Assembly (NCBI RefSeq): GCF_024178315.1
Contig: NZ_JAMZIK010000048.1
Coordinates: forward strand, 1-64,000
DNA length: 64,000 nucleotides
Direction of reading: 5' to 3'
From: Siccirubricoccus soli
Lineage (GTDB): Bacteria > Pseudomonadota > Alphaproteobacteria > Acetobacterales > Acetobacteraceae
Below the pieces are notes generated by a model. It saw only the letters and a list, made by a program, of their open reading frames with translations, searched no databases and had not been told where the DNA came from. Below, piece after piece: positions 23,932-31,933 of the stretch (positions within the stretch are counted from its first letter, which is position 1; the number at the start of each line of letters is the position of its first letter). Made by a program: the position numbers and the translations under genes.

Positions 23932-24477
23932 ATGACCCTGCACATGTCCCGCCGCATTGCCACGGTGGCCCTGCTCGTGGCCCTGGCATCCGCCCCACCC
24001 CTGCCTGCCGCGAGCCAGCCGCCCGGCGGTTCCACTATCGAGGTCGAGCGCGCCTGGACACGCTCCACTGGCCCGACCGCGCAGACCGCCGTCGCATACG
24101 TCGCGATCCGGAACCGCGGCACGGCGCCGGATCGGCTGGTGTCCGCCTCCTCGCCTGAGGCGCGCGTGGTCGAGATGCACGAAACCACGATGGAGGGCGG
24201 CGTCATGCGCATGCGCCCGGTCCAGGGCGGCGTCGCCGTCCCGCCCGGCGGCGTCGTGCGCCTGGAGCCGGACGGTGGCGGCGTCCACTTGATGCTCGTC
24301 GGCCCGCGGCACGCCTTCGGACGGGGCGAGCGCGTGCCCCTCACGTTGACCTTCGAGCGCGCCGGGAACGTGTCGGTGGAGATGACGGTCGAGGCCGCTG
24401 GCGCCCGACGCCCGGCCGCGGAGCACGGCGGGCACGGTCACGGAGACCACACGCGAGACGCCCGCCCCGGAGGATAG
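23932..24477 (+). CDS. PCu(A)C-type periplasmic copper chaperone
   Basis: A 181-residue secreted protein (signal ending at PAAS-QP). Cupredoxin-like DUF461 domain at about 35-150 with the copper motif in order: Met-His (EMHETT), Met (VMRMRPV) and HLMLVG, fitting H(M)-x10-M-x21-H-x-M. It binds Cu(I) and hands it to Sco/CuA. The C-terminal tail is His-rich (EHGGHGHGDHTRD), an extra metal site seen in related chaperones. Last gene of the plus-strand run from cadA. It faces the EamA exporter gene convergently. Confidence 0.92.
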   Translation: MTLHMSRRIATVALLVALASAPPLPAASQPPGGSTIEVERAWTRSTGPTAQTAVAYVAIRNRGTAPDRLVSASSPEARVVEMHETTMEGGVMRMRPVQGGVAVPPGGVVRLEPDGGGVHLMLVGPRHAFGRGERVPLTLTFERAGNVSVEMTVEAAGARRPAAEHGGHGHGDHTRDARPGG

Positions 24478-24568
24478 GCCGGAGCAGGGTGAGGATAACC
24501 CGACCATCTGATACCGCCCGGGCGAGGGTACGGGCGATCCCGCCGAACCCGCACTCTCGCCGTCCCAC

Positions 24569-25648
24569 TCAGGCGTCGTGCGTGTGCCGATGGTGCAGGT
24601 CCGGGTAGTGCGGGTGGCGGTGCACCATCGGCGCGTGCCGGTGCACGTGGACATGCGGCTCGCCGGGCGGGTCGCCCGGCCCGTGTGCGTGCCGGTGGTG
24701 CTCATCGTGCACGTGGGCGTGCTCGTGCGCCATCTCCTCGTGCGCATGCTCGTGCACGTGGTGCTCGATAAGATGTAGCCACAGGCCCACGCCCATCAGC
24801 ACGGCCGCCGCGACCAGGCGGAGGGTGACGGGCTCGCCGAACAGAACGAGGGCGAGCACCGCGCCGATGAAGGGCGCGGTGGAGAAGTAGGCCCCGGTCC
24901 TGGCCGTCCCCAGGTGGCGCAGCGCCAGGACGAACAGCACGAGGCTGACCCCGTAGCCGAAGAAGCCGACGAGCGCGCCCCCGAACAGCGGGCCGACGGA
25001 CGGCAGCGCCGCCCCCTGCCAGAGCGCGAGGCCGAGGTTCACCGCCCCGGCGACCAGCCCCTTGAGCATGGCGATCTGCACCGGGTCGGCCGCGCTGAGC
25101 TTGCGGGTCAGATTGTTGTCGGCGCCCCAGGCCAGGCAGGCGCCGAGGATGGCCAGGGCGCCCCAGCCCACGCCTTCCGCCGCCCCCTGCCAGGAGAGGA
25201 GGACGGCACCGGCCAGGATGAGCAGCGCCCCGAGCACGATCCGGCGGTCGGTGTGCTCCCGGAACACCACCCAGGCGATGCCCATGGTGGCGAGGCCTTC
25301 GACGTTCAGCAGCAGGGCGGCGCTCGAGGCCGGGGTGACGCTGAGGCCGAGCATCAGCAGGACCGGACCAACGACACCGCCTGCCAGGATGACCGCGGCC
25401 AACCACGGCAGGTCGGCCCGCCGCAGCGGCGCTTCCGGGGGCTCGATGCCGAGGGACCGGCGGCCCAGGTGCACGATACCGAGCCCGACCCCGGAGCCGA
25501 GGTAGAGCAGCCCAGCGAGCAGCCAGGGATCCACCTCCCCCAGCAGCAGCTTGGCGAGGGGCGTGCTGGCCCCGAACAGGGCGGCCGAGGCGAGGCCGAG
25601 AGGGACGCCGGGAGACGCCAGAGCGTGGAGCGGCAATCGACCCTCCAT
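24569..25648 (-). CDS. EamA-family exporter with long His-rich tail
   Basis: A 359-residue membrane protein with ten predicted helices in two EamA repeats (SAALFGASTPLAKLLLGEV near the start; AYFSTAPFIGAVLALVLFGEP in the second repeat). From about residue 297 the cytoplasmic tail carries about 20 His in 60 residues (HHVHEHAHEEMAHEHAHVH region and further HRH, HPH, HHRHTH). Ordinary EamA proteins export metabolites and lack such a tail. The His end and position beside PCuAC suggest Ni, Co or Zn export or sensing. No good ribosome site is seen for the ATG at 25648, so the start is uncertain. Substrate is unknown. Confidence 0.75.
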   Translation of the reverse strand: MEGRLPLHALASPGVPLGLASAALFGASTPLAKLLLGEVDPWLLAGLLYLGSGVGLGIVHLGRRSLGIEPPEAPLRRADLPWLAAVILAGGVVGPVLLMLGLSVTPASSAALLLNVEGLATMGIAWVVFREHTDRRIVLGALLILAGAVLLSWQGAAEGVGWGALAILGACLAWGADNNLTRKLSAADPVQIAMLKGLVAGAVNLGLALWQGAALPSVGPLFGGALVGFFGYGVSLVLFVLALRHLGTARTGAYFSTAPFIGAVLALVLFGEPVTLRLVAAAVLMGVGLWLHLIEHHVHEHAHEEMAHEHAHVHDEHHRHAHGPGDPPGEPHVHVHRHAPMVHRHPHYPDLHHRHTHDA

Positions 25649-26037
25649 TGTTGCGGGCGAAGCCGGACCTCCCCTGGTCCGGAGCCAATTCAAGCCGACC
25701 GGGTGTGCTCGCCAGCCCGACACGGGGCTTTCTTGCCCGGCGCAGGTGGCGACCGCACCAGTCGTTTGCGAACCGCGCTTGCAGGCGGTGGCCGTGCAGT
25801 GACGCGGAGAACACAACGCGGGCGCTCGGAGCCAGTGGCGCCTCCAGCCTCGTCCCTGGCTGCCCGATGGCGCCTGGAGCCGCGCAGCAGCCCCCGGCGC
25901 GTGGAGTCCGTCGCTAGCGGCACCGAGTTGATCCTCTTCCCAACGAGGAAAGCACCGATACTCCAACGCAGAATCCTTTCGGCACTTCTGGCCATCGCCG
26001 TCGCGCCCATTCCGCGGTGCCGAATCTGCGAGAACTC
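25649..26037. other. intergenic, no gene seen
   Basis: About 390 bases between the EamA gene and the end of the SRPBCC gene, both on the minus strand. No frame has both a start signal and a recognisable product. It must hold the promoter of the EamA gene, but I could not pick a clear -35/-10. Confidence 0.4.
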
Positions 26038-26514
26038 CTATCTCTCGGCCAGAGCTCGCTGATAGTTGGCGAGAATGCCATTCCAGCCCCGCTCGGACTC
26101 GAACGCCGCGCGAGCCGCCTCCATGGCCGTGCCCATGTTCTCCAGCTTCCGGTGCTCCAGTTCGACCCTTGTCTTGCCGTCGCCCGCTGGAATGAAGCGA
26201 ACCTCCACCTCCGTGAGCAGATTCGGATTGAAGCGCCAATCCGCACCGATGCGCCATGCCAGGACGATGCGAGCAGGCGGCTCCCAGACCAGGACGTCGC
26301 CCCATTGGCACTCCGAGCCATCATCACCGATTTCGTACCAGCGCCCGCCGACCCGTGGCTCAATCGCCGCGGACTGCATCGGGGCAGAGCCAATCTTGTG
26401 CGAGCGTGGCCACCAGCGGCCGAAGGACGCGGTGAAGACTTCAAAGGCCCTCTCCCTGGGCGCTTCGACAGTGATGCTGCGCCGCACGGCAGCAGGGGCG
26501 ATCGTCCCGGTCAT
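26038..26514 (-). CDS. SRPBCC (AHSA1-like) ligand-binding protein
   Basis: A 158-residue cytoplasmic protein of the START/Bet v1-like AHSA1 family: SITVEAPRERAFEVFTASFGRWWP at the start, a central GGRWYEIGDDGSECQWGDVLVWEPP (positions about 56-80) and a C-terminal helix (AFESERGWNGILANYQ). Such proteins bind hydrophobic ligands, but the physiological ligand is rarely known. Its ATG overlaps the stop of the upstream ArsR gene by 4 bases. ArsR plus SRPBCC is a widespread pair; no metal role is implied. Confidence 0.85.
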   Translation of the reverse strand: MTGTIAPAAVRRSITVEAPRERAFEVFTASFGRWWPRSHKIGSAPMQSAAIEPRVGGRWYEIGDDGSECQWGDVLVWEPPARIVLAWRIGADWRFNPNLLTEVEVRFIPAGDGKTRVELEHRKLENMGTAMEAARAAFESERGWNGILANYQRALAER

Positions 26515-26828
26515 GTTCCTCCTTTCCCGTCCTTCTCGACTTCGGCTTTGAAGCTATCAAAGGCACCTGCCCACATCCCGTCGAGCCAGGCGCGCATCTG
26601 CGCGAGGCCGTAGGGATCGAGGTGATAGACGTTGCTGGCGCCGCGGCGCTCCATCCCAACCAGACGCGCACACCGGAGCACCTTCAGGTGCTGCGACACG
26701 GCTGGCTGCGACACCGGGAGCGCGCGGGCCAACTCGCTGACGGACCGCGGCTGCTCGACCACCAGTTCGAAGATGGCTCTTCGGGTGGGGTCGGCGAGCG
26801 CAATCATGGCGGCATAATCATAAGCCAT
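26511..26828 (-). CDS. ArsR-family regulator, probably leaderless
   Basis: A 105-residue winged-helix repressor (ALADPTRRAIFELVVEQP, then SVSELARALPVSQPAVSQHLKVL). It has one Cys in LRCARLV, in the recognition-helix region, and no canonical metal-binding pair. No Shine-Dalgarno precedes the ATG at 26828; a -35 TTGCAT and -10 TATTAT spaced 17 bases place the transcription start at or next to the A of ATG, so the mRNA may be leaderless. Two tandem palindromes (26820-26852) overlap this region, suggesting autoregulation. It pairs with the SRPBCC gene. Confidence 0.85.
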   Translation of the reverse strand: MAYDYAAMIALADPTRRAIFELVVEQPRSVSELARALPVSQPAVSQHLKVLRCARLVGMERRGASNVYHLDPYGLAQMRAWLDGMWAGAFDSFKAEVEKDGKGGT

Positions 26829-26852
26829 AGCTTATAATAAGTTGTTACTTAT
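26820..26852 (-). promoter_or_regulatory. two tandem ArsR-type operators
   Basis: Two perfect dyads: arms ATAAGC/GCTTAT at 26820-26825 and 26830-26835, and ATAAGT/ACTTAT at 26837-26842 and 26847-26852, each with a 4-base spacer and centres 17 bases apart. They cover the -10 TATTAT and the start codon of the ArsR gene on the minus strand. This AT-rich island in a GC-rich region is typical of an ArsR autoregulatory site. Confidence 0.75.
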
Positions 26853-26953
26853 ATAGATGCAAGCACGTTCTGGGATGCCGATGGCCGGACCGTGATGGCC
26901 GCGGGTGCCATCGGCCATCGCCCACCGCTTGCGGCCGCAGCAAGGCCGCCGCT

Positions 26954-28222
26954 TCAGCCCTGACGCCGTGGATCCGCTCCGGCATGGGACGGCGCCTCCG
27001 GCATCACCAGGGCGACCACGGCGCCGGAGGCGAAGGTGAGCGCGCCGATGGCGACGATCGCCCAGGCGAGACCGAACAGGTCGCCCACGAGGCCCGCGAC
27101 GAGGGCGCCGACCGCATAGCCGATGTCGCGCCAGAAGCGGTAGACGCTGAGCGAGCGGGCCCGCCATGTCGGGTGCGAGGCGTCGGAAACCGCGGCCAGC
27201 AGCGTCGGATAGACCATCGCGGTGCCGACCCCAAGCAGCACGCTGCCCGCCAGCCACCAGCCGAACCCGTCCAGCCCGGCGACGACGAACAGCCCGGCCG
27301 CCTGCACCCACATGCCCCAGGCGATGAGCCCCTTGCGGCCGAGCCGGTCAGACAATGGCCCGGTCACCGTCTGCAGGATGCCCCAGATCGCCGGGTAGAC
27401 CGCCTTCAGCGTGCCAATGCCCTCGACCCCGAGGCCGCGCGCGGCGAAGAACAGCGGCAGGATGGCCCAGCTCATGCCGTCATTGAGGTTGTTCACCAGC
27501 CCGGCCTGGCAGGCGGCGAACAGCGTCGGGTCGCGGAAGGAGGTGCGCAAGAACACCTCGCGGAACCCGACCGGCTCAGCTTTCACGTGGCCGCTCGCCT
27601 CCAGCCGGACATGCTCCCCGGTGTCACGCACCAAGAGGACGGAGAGGGCGAAGCCGAGCACGGCGTAGCCAATGCCGAGATAGAAGGGATCCGGGCGCAG
27701 CGTGTGCGTGCTGGCCGCGATCCAGCCGGTCAGGAACGCCGTCAGGCCGACCGCGACGTAGCCCGCGGCCTCGTTCAGGCCGACCGCGAGGCCACGCTGC
27801 TTCGGACCGACGAGGTCGATCTTCATGATGACCGTCATGGACCAGGCGAGGCCCTGGTTGACACCGAGCAGCACGTTGGCGGCGACGATCCAGCCCCAGT
27901 CCGGCGCCCAGATGATGAGGAACGGCACCGGCAGGCCAAGCAGCCATCCCAGCACCAGCACGCGCTTGCGGCCCCACGCATCGGCCATCTGGCCGGAAAC
28001 GAGGTTGGTGAGCGCCTTGGTGACACCGAAGCTGACCACGAAGGAGGAGATGGCCGCGGCGGAGGAGAGGCCGAAGGTCTCCGAGCCGATCAGCGGCACG
28101 ACCGTGCGCTCGAGCCCGACCATGCCGCCAACGAACGCGTTGATGAGGACGAGCAGGGAGAACTGCCGCCAGTTCTCCGCCAGACCGAGGCGGACCTGGC
28201 GCGCCGCGGCGCCCGGCTCCAT
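26954..28222 (-). CDS. MFS transporter coupled to a persulfide dioxygenase gene
   Basis: A 422-residue major-facilitator protein, started at the ATG at 28222, just 2 bases after the MBL gene stop. Twelve helices are visible; MFS motif-like GQMADAWGRKRVLVLG and a second GPLSDRLGRKGLIAWG loop are present. Preceded by MBL in a two-gene unit that is divergent from an ArsR-rhodanese regulator. The context suggests export of a sulfur compound (sulfite or thiosulfate) or detoxification. That is inferred only from neighbours. The His/Met content is not notable. Confidence 0.85.
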   Translation of the reverse strand: MEPGAAARQVRLGLAENWRQFSLLVLINAFVGGMVGLERTVVPLIGSETFGLSSAAAISSFVVSFGVTKALTNLVSGQMADAWGRKRVLVLGWLLGLPVPFLIIWAPDWGWIVAANVLLGVNQGLAWSMTVIMKIDLVGPKQRGLAVGLNEAAGYVAVGLTAFLTGWIAASTHTLRPDPFYLGIGYAVLGFALSVLLVRDTGEHVRLEASGHVKAEPVGFREVFLRTSFRDPTLFAACQAGLVNNLNDGMSWAILPLFFAARGLGVEGIGTLKAVYPAIWGILQTVTGPLSDRLGRKGLIAWGMWVQAAGLFVVAGLDGFGWWLAGSVLLGVGTAMVYPTLLAAVSDASHPTWRARSLSVYRFWRDIGYAVGALVAGLVGDLFGLAWAIVAIGALTFASGAVVALVMPEAPSHAGADPRRQG

Positions 28223-28224
28223 GC

Positions 28225-28968
28225 TCAGGCGGCTTCGGCCGAGGGCTGTCCCGCGTTGCGGGCGCGGATCGCCGCGGCCTCCGGCGGGGGCGGCGGGATG
28301 TTGGCCAGCATGAAGTCGACGAAGGCCCTCTCCTCCGTCAGCGCAAACGCCTGGTTGAACCGCCGCTCGAAGCCGATGGTGGAGGACGGCTTGCCGGACA
28401 GGCCACGGCCGCACACCGAACCTGCGAAGGCACCGGGCAGTATCTCCAGGTGATCGGGCAGCGCCTTCAGCCGGGCGAGCGAGGCGAACAGCGTCCGGGC
28501 GCCGGAGGCGGCGTCGCTGGCGAGTTCCGTGCGGCCGACGTCGCCGACCATCAGAGTGTGGCCCGAGAGCAGGAACCAAGGCTCCGGTCCGCGGGTGCGG
28601 TCGGTGACCAGCAGGCCGAGGTGCTCGGGCGTGTGACCGGGAATGTGCAGCACCGAAAGCTCGACGTTGCCGAGCGGCAGCGCCTCGCCGTCCCGCACGG
28701 CGCGGAAGGGGAACGCCGCCCCGGCGCTCTCGTGCAGGACGTAGTCGGCGCCCGCGGCCTCGGCGAGCGTCCGCCCGGCGGAGACGTGGTCGGCGTGCAG
28801 GTGGGTGTCGACCACGAAGCGGATCGGCGTGCGCTCGGCCTCGGCGGCTCGCAGGTAGGGCTCGATGGGAAACAGCGGGTCCACGATGGCCCCGGCGCCG
28901 TGCCCGACGCAGCCGAGCAGGTAGGAGATGGCGACGGGGTCGCGGTGCAGGTACTGGCGCAGGATCAT
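28225..28968 (-). CDS. MBL-fold persulfide dioxygenase-like protein
   Basis: A 247-residue protein, started at the ATG at 28968 (GGGAG 7 nt upstream). Metal ligands: THLHADHVSAG near residue 57-64, IPGHTPEHLG near 111, and an Asp in GDVGRTELA. This layout fits ETHE1/Blh-type enzymes that oxidise glutathione persulfide. Full length is about 250, so it is complete. It is transcribed away from the ArsR-rhodanese gene at 29050, and shares with it a control region with a perfect 7-bp dyad. Second such enzyme here, after the one at 22232. Confidence 0.85.
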   Translation of the reverse strand: MILRQYLHRDPVAISYLLGCVGHGAGAIVDPLFPIEPYLRAAEAERTPIRFVVDTHLHADHVSAGRTLAEAAGADYVLHESAGAAFPFRAVRDGEALPLGNVELSVLHIPGHTPEHLGLLVTDRTRGPEPWFLLSGHTLMVGDVGRTELASDAASGARTLFASLARLKALPDHLEILPGAFAGSVCGRGLSGKPSSTIGFERRFNQAFALTEERAFVDFMLANIPPPPPEAAAIRARNAGQPSAEAA

Positions 28969-28987
28969 GGGCACACTCCCGGGTGGC

Positions 28988-29031
28988 TTGACAGCGGAAG
29001 CGGAGTGTCATTCAATCAAGTCGCTGAATGA
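28988..29031 (+). promoter_or_regulatory. divergent promoter with ArsR/BigR-type dyad
   Basis: TTGACA at 28988-28993 and TTCAAT at 29011-29016 are 17 bases apart, a good sigma-70 promoter towards the ArsR-rhodanese gene. The dyad TCATTCA/TGAATGA (29008-29014 and 29025-29031, 10-base spacer) overlaps the -10. Repressor binding would block it and likely the divergent MBL-MFS unit. ATTC/GAAT dyads are typical of BigR/SqrR-type persulfide sensors, though the spacing here is 12 rather than the 8 I recall. Confidence 0.75.
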
Positions 29032-29049
29032 TTCCGCGATGAGGGCGGC

Positions 29050-29733
29050 ATGTCAAGCAAGGGTCCGAAGCAGGCCGTGTTCGCCTCCCTGGCCGAGATC
29101 GCTCAGGCGCTCGGCCATGAGCACCGGCTGGAGCTGCTGGAGCACCTGGGCCAAGGCGAGCGCAGCGTGGAGGACCTCGCCGCCCGGGCGGGCCTGACCT
29201 TCGCCAACACCTCCCGCCACCTGCAGATCCTGCGCCGCGCCCGGCTGGTCGAGCCCCGGCGGGAAGGCAAGCGGATGCTTTACAGCTTGGCCGGGGGCGA
29301 CGAGGTCGTGCGGCTGCTGCACGCGCTCGGGCGCGTGGGCGAGCGGAACATGGCGGAGATCGAGCGGGTGATGGCGTCCTACTTCCGCGCCCGCGACGAG
29401 ATGGAGCCGGTCTCCCGCGAGGAACTGCTCGCCCGCCTGCGCGACGGGTTGGTGACCGTGCTCGACGTGCGCCCGGAGGATGAGTTCGCCCTCGGCCACG
29501 TGCCGGGCGCCCTCAACGTCCCCCTCTCGGCGCTGGAGCGGCGCCTGGCCGAGTTGCCTCGGGACAGGGAAATCGTCGCCTACTGCCGCGGGCCGTACTG
29601 CGTCCTCTCCTTCGAAGCGGTCGCGGCCCTGCGCGCCCGGGGCTTCCGCGTGCGGCGGCTGGTGGATGGCTACCCCGAGTGGAAGGCGTCCGGCCTGCCG
29701 ATCGAGGGCGCCGAGGTCGCACCGGTGCACTGA
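29050..29733 (+). CDS. ArsR-rhodanese fusion regulator
   Basis: A 227-residue protein. Residues 10-100: ArsR winged helix (ALGHEHRLELLEHLGQGERS, LTFANTSRHLQIL). Residues about 120-220: rhodanese domain with loop YCRGPYCVLS. The only two Cys of the whole protein are Cys179 (catalytic type) and Cys184 in this loop; the DNA-binding part lacks the Cys pair of BigR/SqrR. Persulfide or sulfane sulfur on the rhodanese Cys could therefore be the signal. Autoregulation and control of the divergent MBL-MFS genes are suggested by the dyad. Fusions of this type are known; their mechanism is less studied. Confidence 0.9.
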   Translation: MSSKGPKQAVFASLAEIAQALGHEHRLELLEHLGQGERSVEDLAARAGLTFANTSRHLQILRRARLVEPRREGKRMLYSLAGGDEVVRLLHALGRVGERNMAEIERVMASYFRARDEMEPVSREELLARLRDGLVTVLDVRPEDEFALGHVPGALNVPLSALERRLAELPRDREIVAYCRGPYCVLSFEAVAALRARGFRVRRLVDGYPEWKASGLPIEGAEVAPVH

Positions 29734-29828
29734 AGGACCTGCGGCCAACCGTGTTGCGCCGCGACTGACAGCCCCAGGCAGTGCGCCAGCCATCCAGGGC
29801 AGGCCACCTGCCTCCACGGAGTTTTCGT

Positions 29829-31031
29829 ATGTCAGCTACCGCTCCTGAGAAGCGCAACGTCGCCCTGCTCGCGGCCTCCCAGGCGCTGTTCCAGACAACG
29901 TCGGTCCTCATCATGACGGTGGGCGGCCTCGCCGGTCATATGCTCGCCACGGACAAGGGGCTGGCGACGCTCCCCATCGCCGCGAGCACCGTCGGCACGG
30001 CGATCGCCACCGTCCCGGCCTCGCTCCTCATGGCCCGCGTCGGCCGCAAGCCGGGCTTCCTGGTCGGCACGCTGCTCGGCGCCGCGGGCGGCGCGCTCGG
30101 CGTCGCCGGGCTCCTGCTCGGGTCGTTCTGGCTGTTCTGCCTCGCCCACGTCCTCGCGGGCGCCTACCAGGGTTTCGCCCAGTTCTACCGCTTCGCGGCC
30201 GCGGACGCGGCGAGCGACGTGTTCCGGAGCCGCGCCATCTCGCTCGTCATGGCGGGCGGGGTGTTCGCCGCCTTCGCCGGTCCAGGGCTGGCCAGCCTCA
30301 CCCGCGACCTCTCGCTCGGCGCCCCCTTCGTCGCCTCCTACGCGGGCATCATCGCCGTCAGCCTCGTGGCGACCGCGCTCGTCTCGCTGATCCAGGTGCC
30401 CCCGCCCGCCGCGCAGTCGGTCCGGGAGGCGCCGCGGCCACTGTCCGTCATCGCCCGCCAACCGGCGTTCCTGGTGGCACTGGGAGGCGCGGCGGTCGGG
30501 TACGGCGCCATGATCATGGCCATGACGGCCACGCCGCTCGCCATGGTCGGCCACCACCATGACGTCGCGGACGCGGCGTCGGTCATCCGCTGGCACGTCC
30601 TCGGCATGTTCGTGCCGTCCTTCTTCACCGGGGCGCTCATCGCCCGGTTCGGGGCACCCACCATGATGCTGGCGGGGATGGCGCTGCTGGCCGCCCACGC
30701 CACCGTCGCCGTGAGCGGCGTGGACCTGCTGCACTTCTCCTCGGCGCTGGTGCTGCTCGGGGTCGGCTGGAACTTCTCCTACATCGGCGGCACCAGCCTG
30801 CTGACCGAGACCTATCGCCCGTCCGAGAAGGCCAAGGTCCAGGCGGCCAACGACTTCCTCATCCTGGGCGTGGTCGTTGCGGCGTCGTTCGCCTCGGGCG
30901 GGCTCCTCCACCGCCTCGGCTGGGACGGGGTCAACCTGACCATCCTGCCCTTCCTGGGTGCCGCGGTCATCGCGCTTGGAACCTTCCTGCTCCGCAGGCG
31001 CCTCCGCCCACGCGCCGCGCAGCCCATCTAA
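29829..31031 (+). CDS. MFS transporter
   Basis: A 400-residue major-facilitator protein with twelve helices, started at the ATG at 29829 (GGAG 8 nt upstream). Typical segments: ASTVGTAIATVPASLLMARVGRKPGF after the first helices, FYRFAAADAASDVFRSRAISLVMAG in the middle, and ETYRPSEKAKVQAANDF in the second half. The last pattern is seen in YajR/permease-like exporters. Substrate cannot be read. A long GHHHDVADA loop holds three His. It follows the ArsR-rhodanese gene and may be under the same signal. Confidence 0.85.
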   Translation: MSATAPEKRNVALLAASQALFQTTSVLIMTVGGLAGHMLATDKGLATLPIAASTVGTAIATVPASLLMARVGRKPGFLVGTLLGAAGGALGVAGLLLGSFWLFCLAHVLAGAYQGFAQFYRFAAADAASDVFRSRAISLVMAGGVFAAFAGPGLASLTRDLSLGAPFVASYAGIIAVSLVATALVSLIQVPPPAAQSVREAPRPLSVIARQPAFLVALGGAAVGYGAMIMAMTATPLAMVGHHHDVADAASVIRWHVLGMFVPSFFTGALIARFGAPTMMLAGMALLAAHATVAVSGVDLLHFSSALVLLGVGWNFSYIGGTSLLTETYRPSEKAKVQAANDFLILGVVVAASFASGGLLHRLGWDGVNLTILPFLGAAVIALGTFLLRRRLRPRAAQPI

Positions 31032-31050
31032 CCGACGGAAGGCGGAAGCC

Positions 31051-31908
31051 ATGGCAGAGGCAACCAGCCCCTTCGTCCACGAGCCGGTGGTCCGGCTCGG
31101 AGCCTTCGTCGGGGTCTTCGTGCTGATGGCCCTCTGGGAAACGCTCGCGCCCCGGCGCCCCCAAGCCGTCGACCGCCGGTGGCGCTGGCCGAACAACCTT
31201 GGCGTCGTGGTCGTGGACACGCTCGCGGTGCGCGTCCTCTTCCCGGCGGGTGCCGTGGGCATGGCGATGCTCGCGCAGGCCAAGGGCTGGGGCGTGCTGA
31301 ACGTCCTACAGGCGCCTGGCTGGGTCGCCGTGCCCGTCTCGGTGCTCCTGCTCGACCTCGCCATCTACGCCCAGCACGTCGCCTTCCACCACGTGCCGGT
31401 GCTCTGGCGGTTGCACCGGATGCACCACGCCGATCTCGAGTTCGACGTCACCACGGGCGTTCGCTTCCACCCCGTCGAGATCACGCTCTCCATGCTCATC
31501 AAGGCGGCGGTGGTTGTCGCGCTCGGCGCGCCGCCGCTTGCGGTGCTCGTCTTCGAGGTGCTGCTGAACGCCACTTCCATGTTCAATCACGGCAACGTCC
31601 GCCTACCCGTGTGGATGGACCGCATCCTGCGCTGGCTGGTGGTCACGCCGGAGATGCACCGCGTCCACCATTCCATCCTGCGCCGGGAGACCGACAGCAA
31701 CTTCGGCTTCAACCTGCCCTGGTGGGCTCGGCTGTTCGACACCTACCGCACCCAGCCCGAGGTGGGCCACCTGGGCATGACCATCGGCATCGACCGGTTC
31801 CGCGACCCGCGCGAGCTGCGGCTCGACCGCATGCTGATGCAGCCGCTCCGAGGCGATGGTCCCGACCCGCGCTCCGCAGCCGCCAAGGGCAACCGCACGC
31901 ACGTATGA
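31051..31908 (+). CDS. fatty-acid hydroxylase / sterol-desaturase-family membrane protein
   Basis: A 285-residue di-iron membrane hydroxylase with the His boxes in order: HVAFHHVP (about residue 110-117), LHRMHHAD (123-129), HGNVRLP (about 182) and HRVHHSILR (about 203-207). Four to five transmembrane helices. It should hydroxylate a lipid tail or similar alkyl chain using oxygen. The ribosome site (GGAAGGCGGAAG) is adjacent. It lies between MFS and ChrA genes, so it is likely in that transcription unit. The substrate is unknown; a link to metal stress is through neighbours only. Confidence 0.87.
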   Translation: MAEATSPFVHEPVVRLGAFVGVFVLMALWETLAPRRPQAVDRRWRWPNNLGVVVVDTLAVRVLFPAGAVGMAMLAQAKGWGVLNVLQAPGWVAVPVSVLLLDLAIYAQHVAFHHVPVLWRLHRMHHADLEFDVTTGVRFHPVEITLSMLIKAAVVVALGAPPLAVLVFEVLLNATSMFNHGNVRLPVWMDRILRWLVVTPEMHRVHHSILRRETDSNFGFNLPWWARLFDTYRTQPEVGHLGMTIGIDRFRDPRELRLDRMLMQPLRGDGPDPRSAAAKGNRTHV

Positions 31909-31933
31909 TACTCGGGCCAGGACAGGAGGATTG

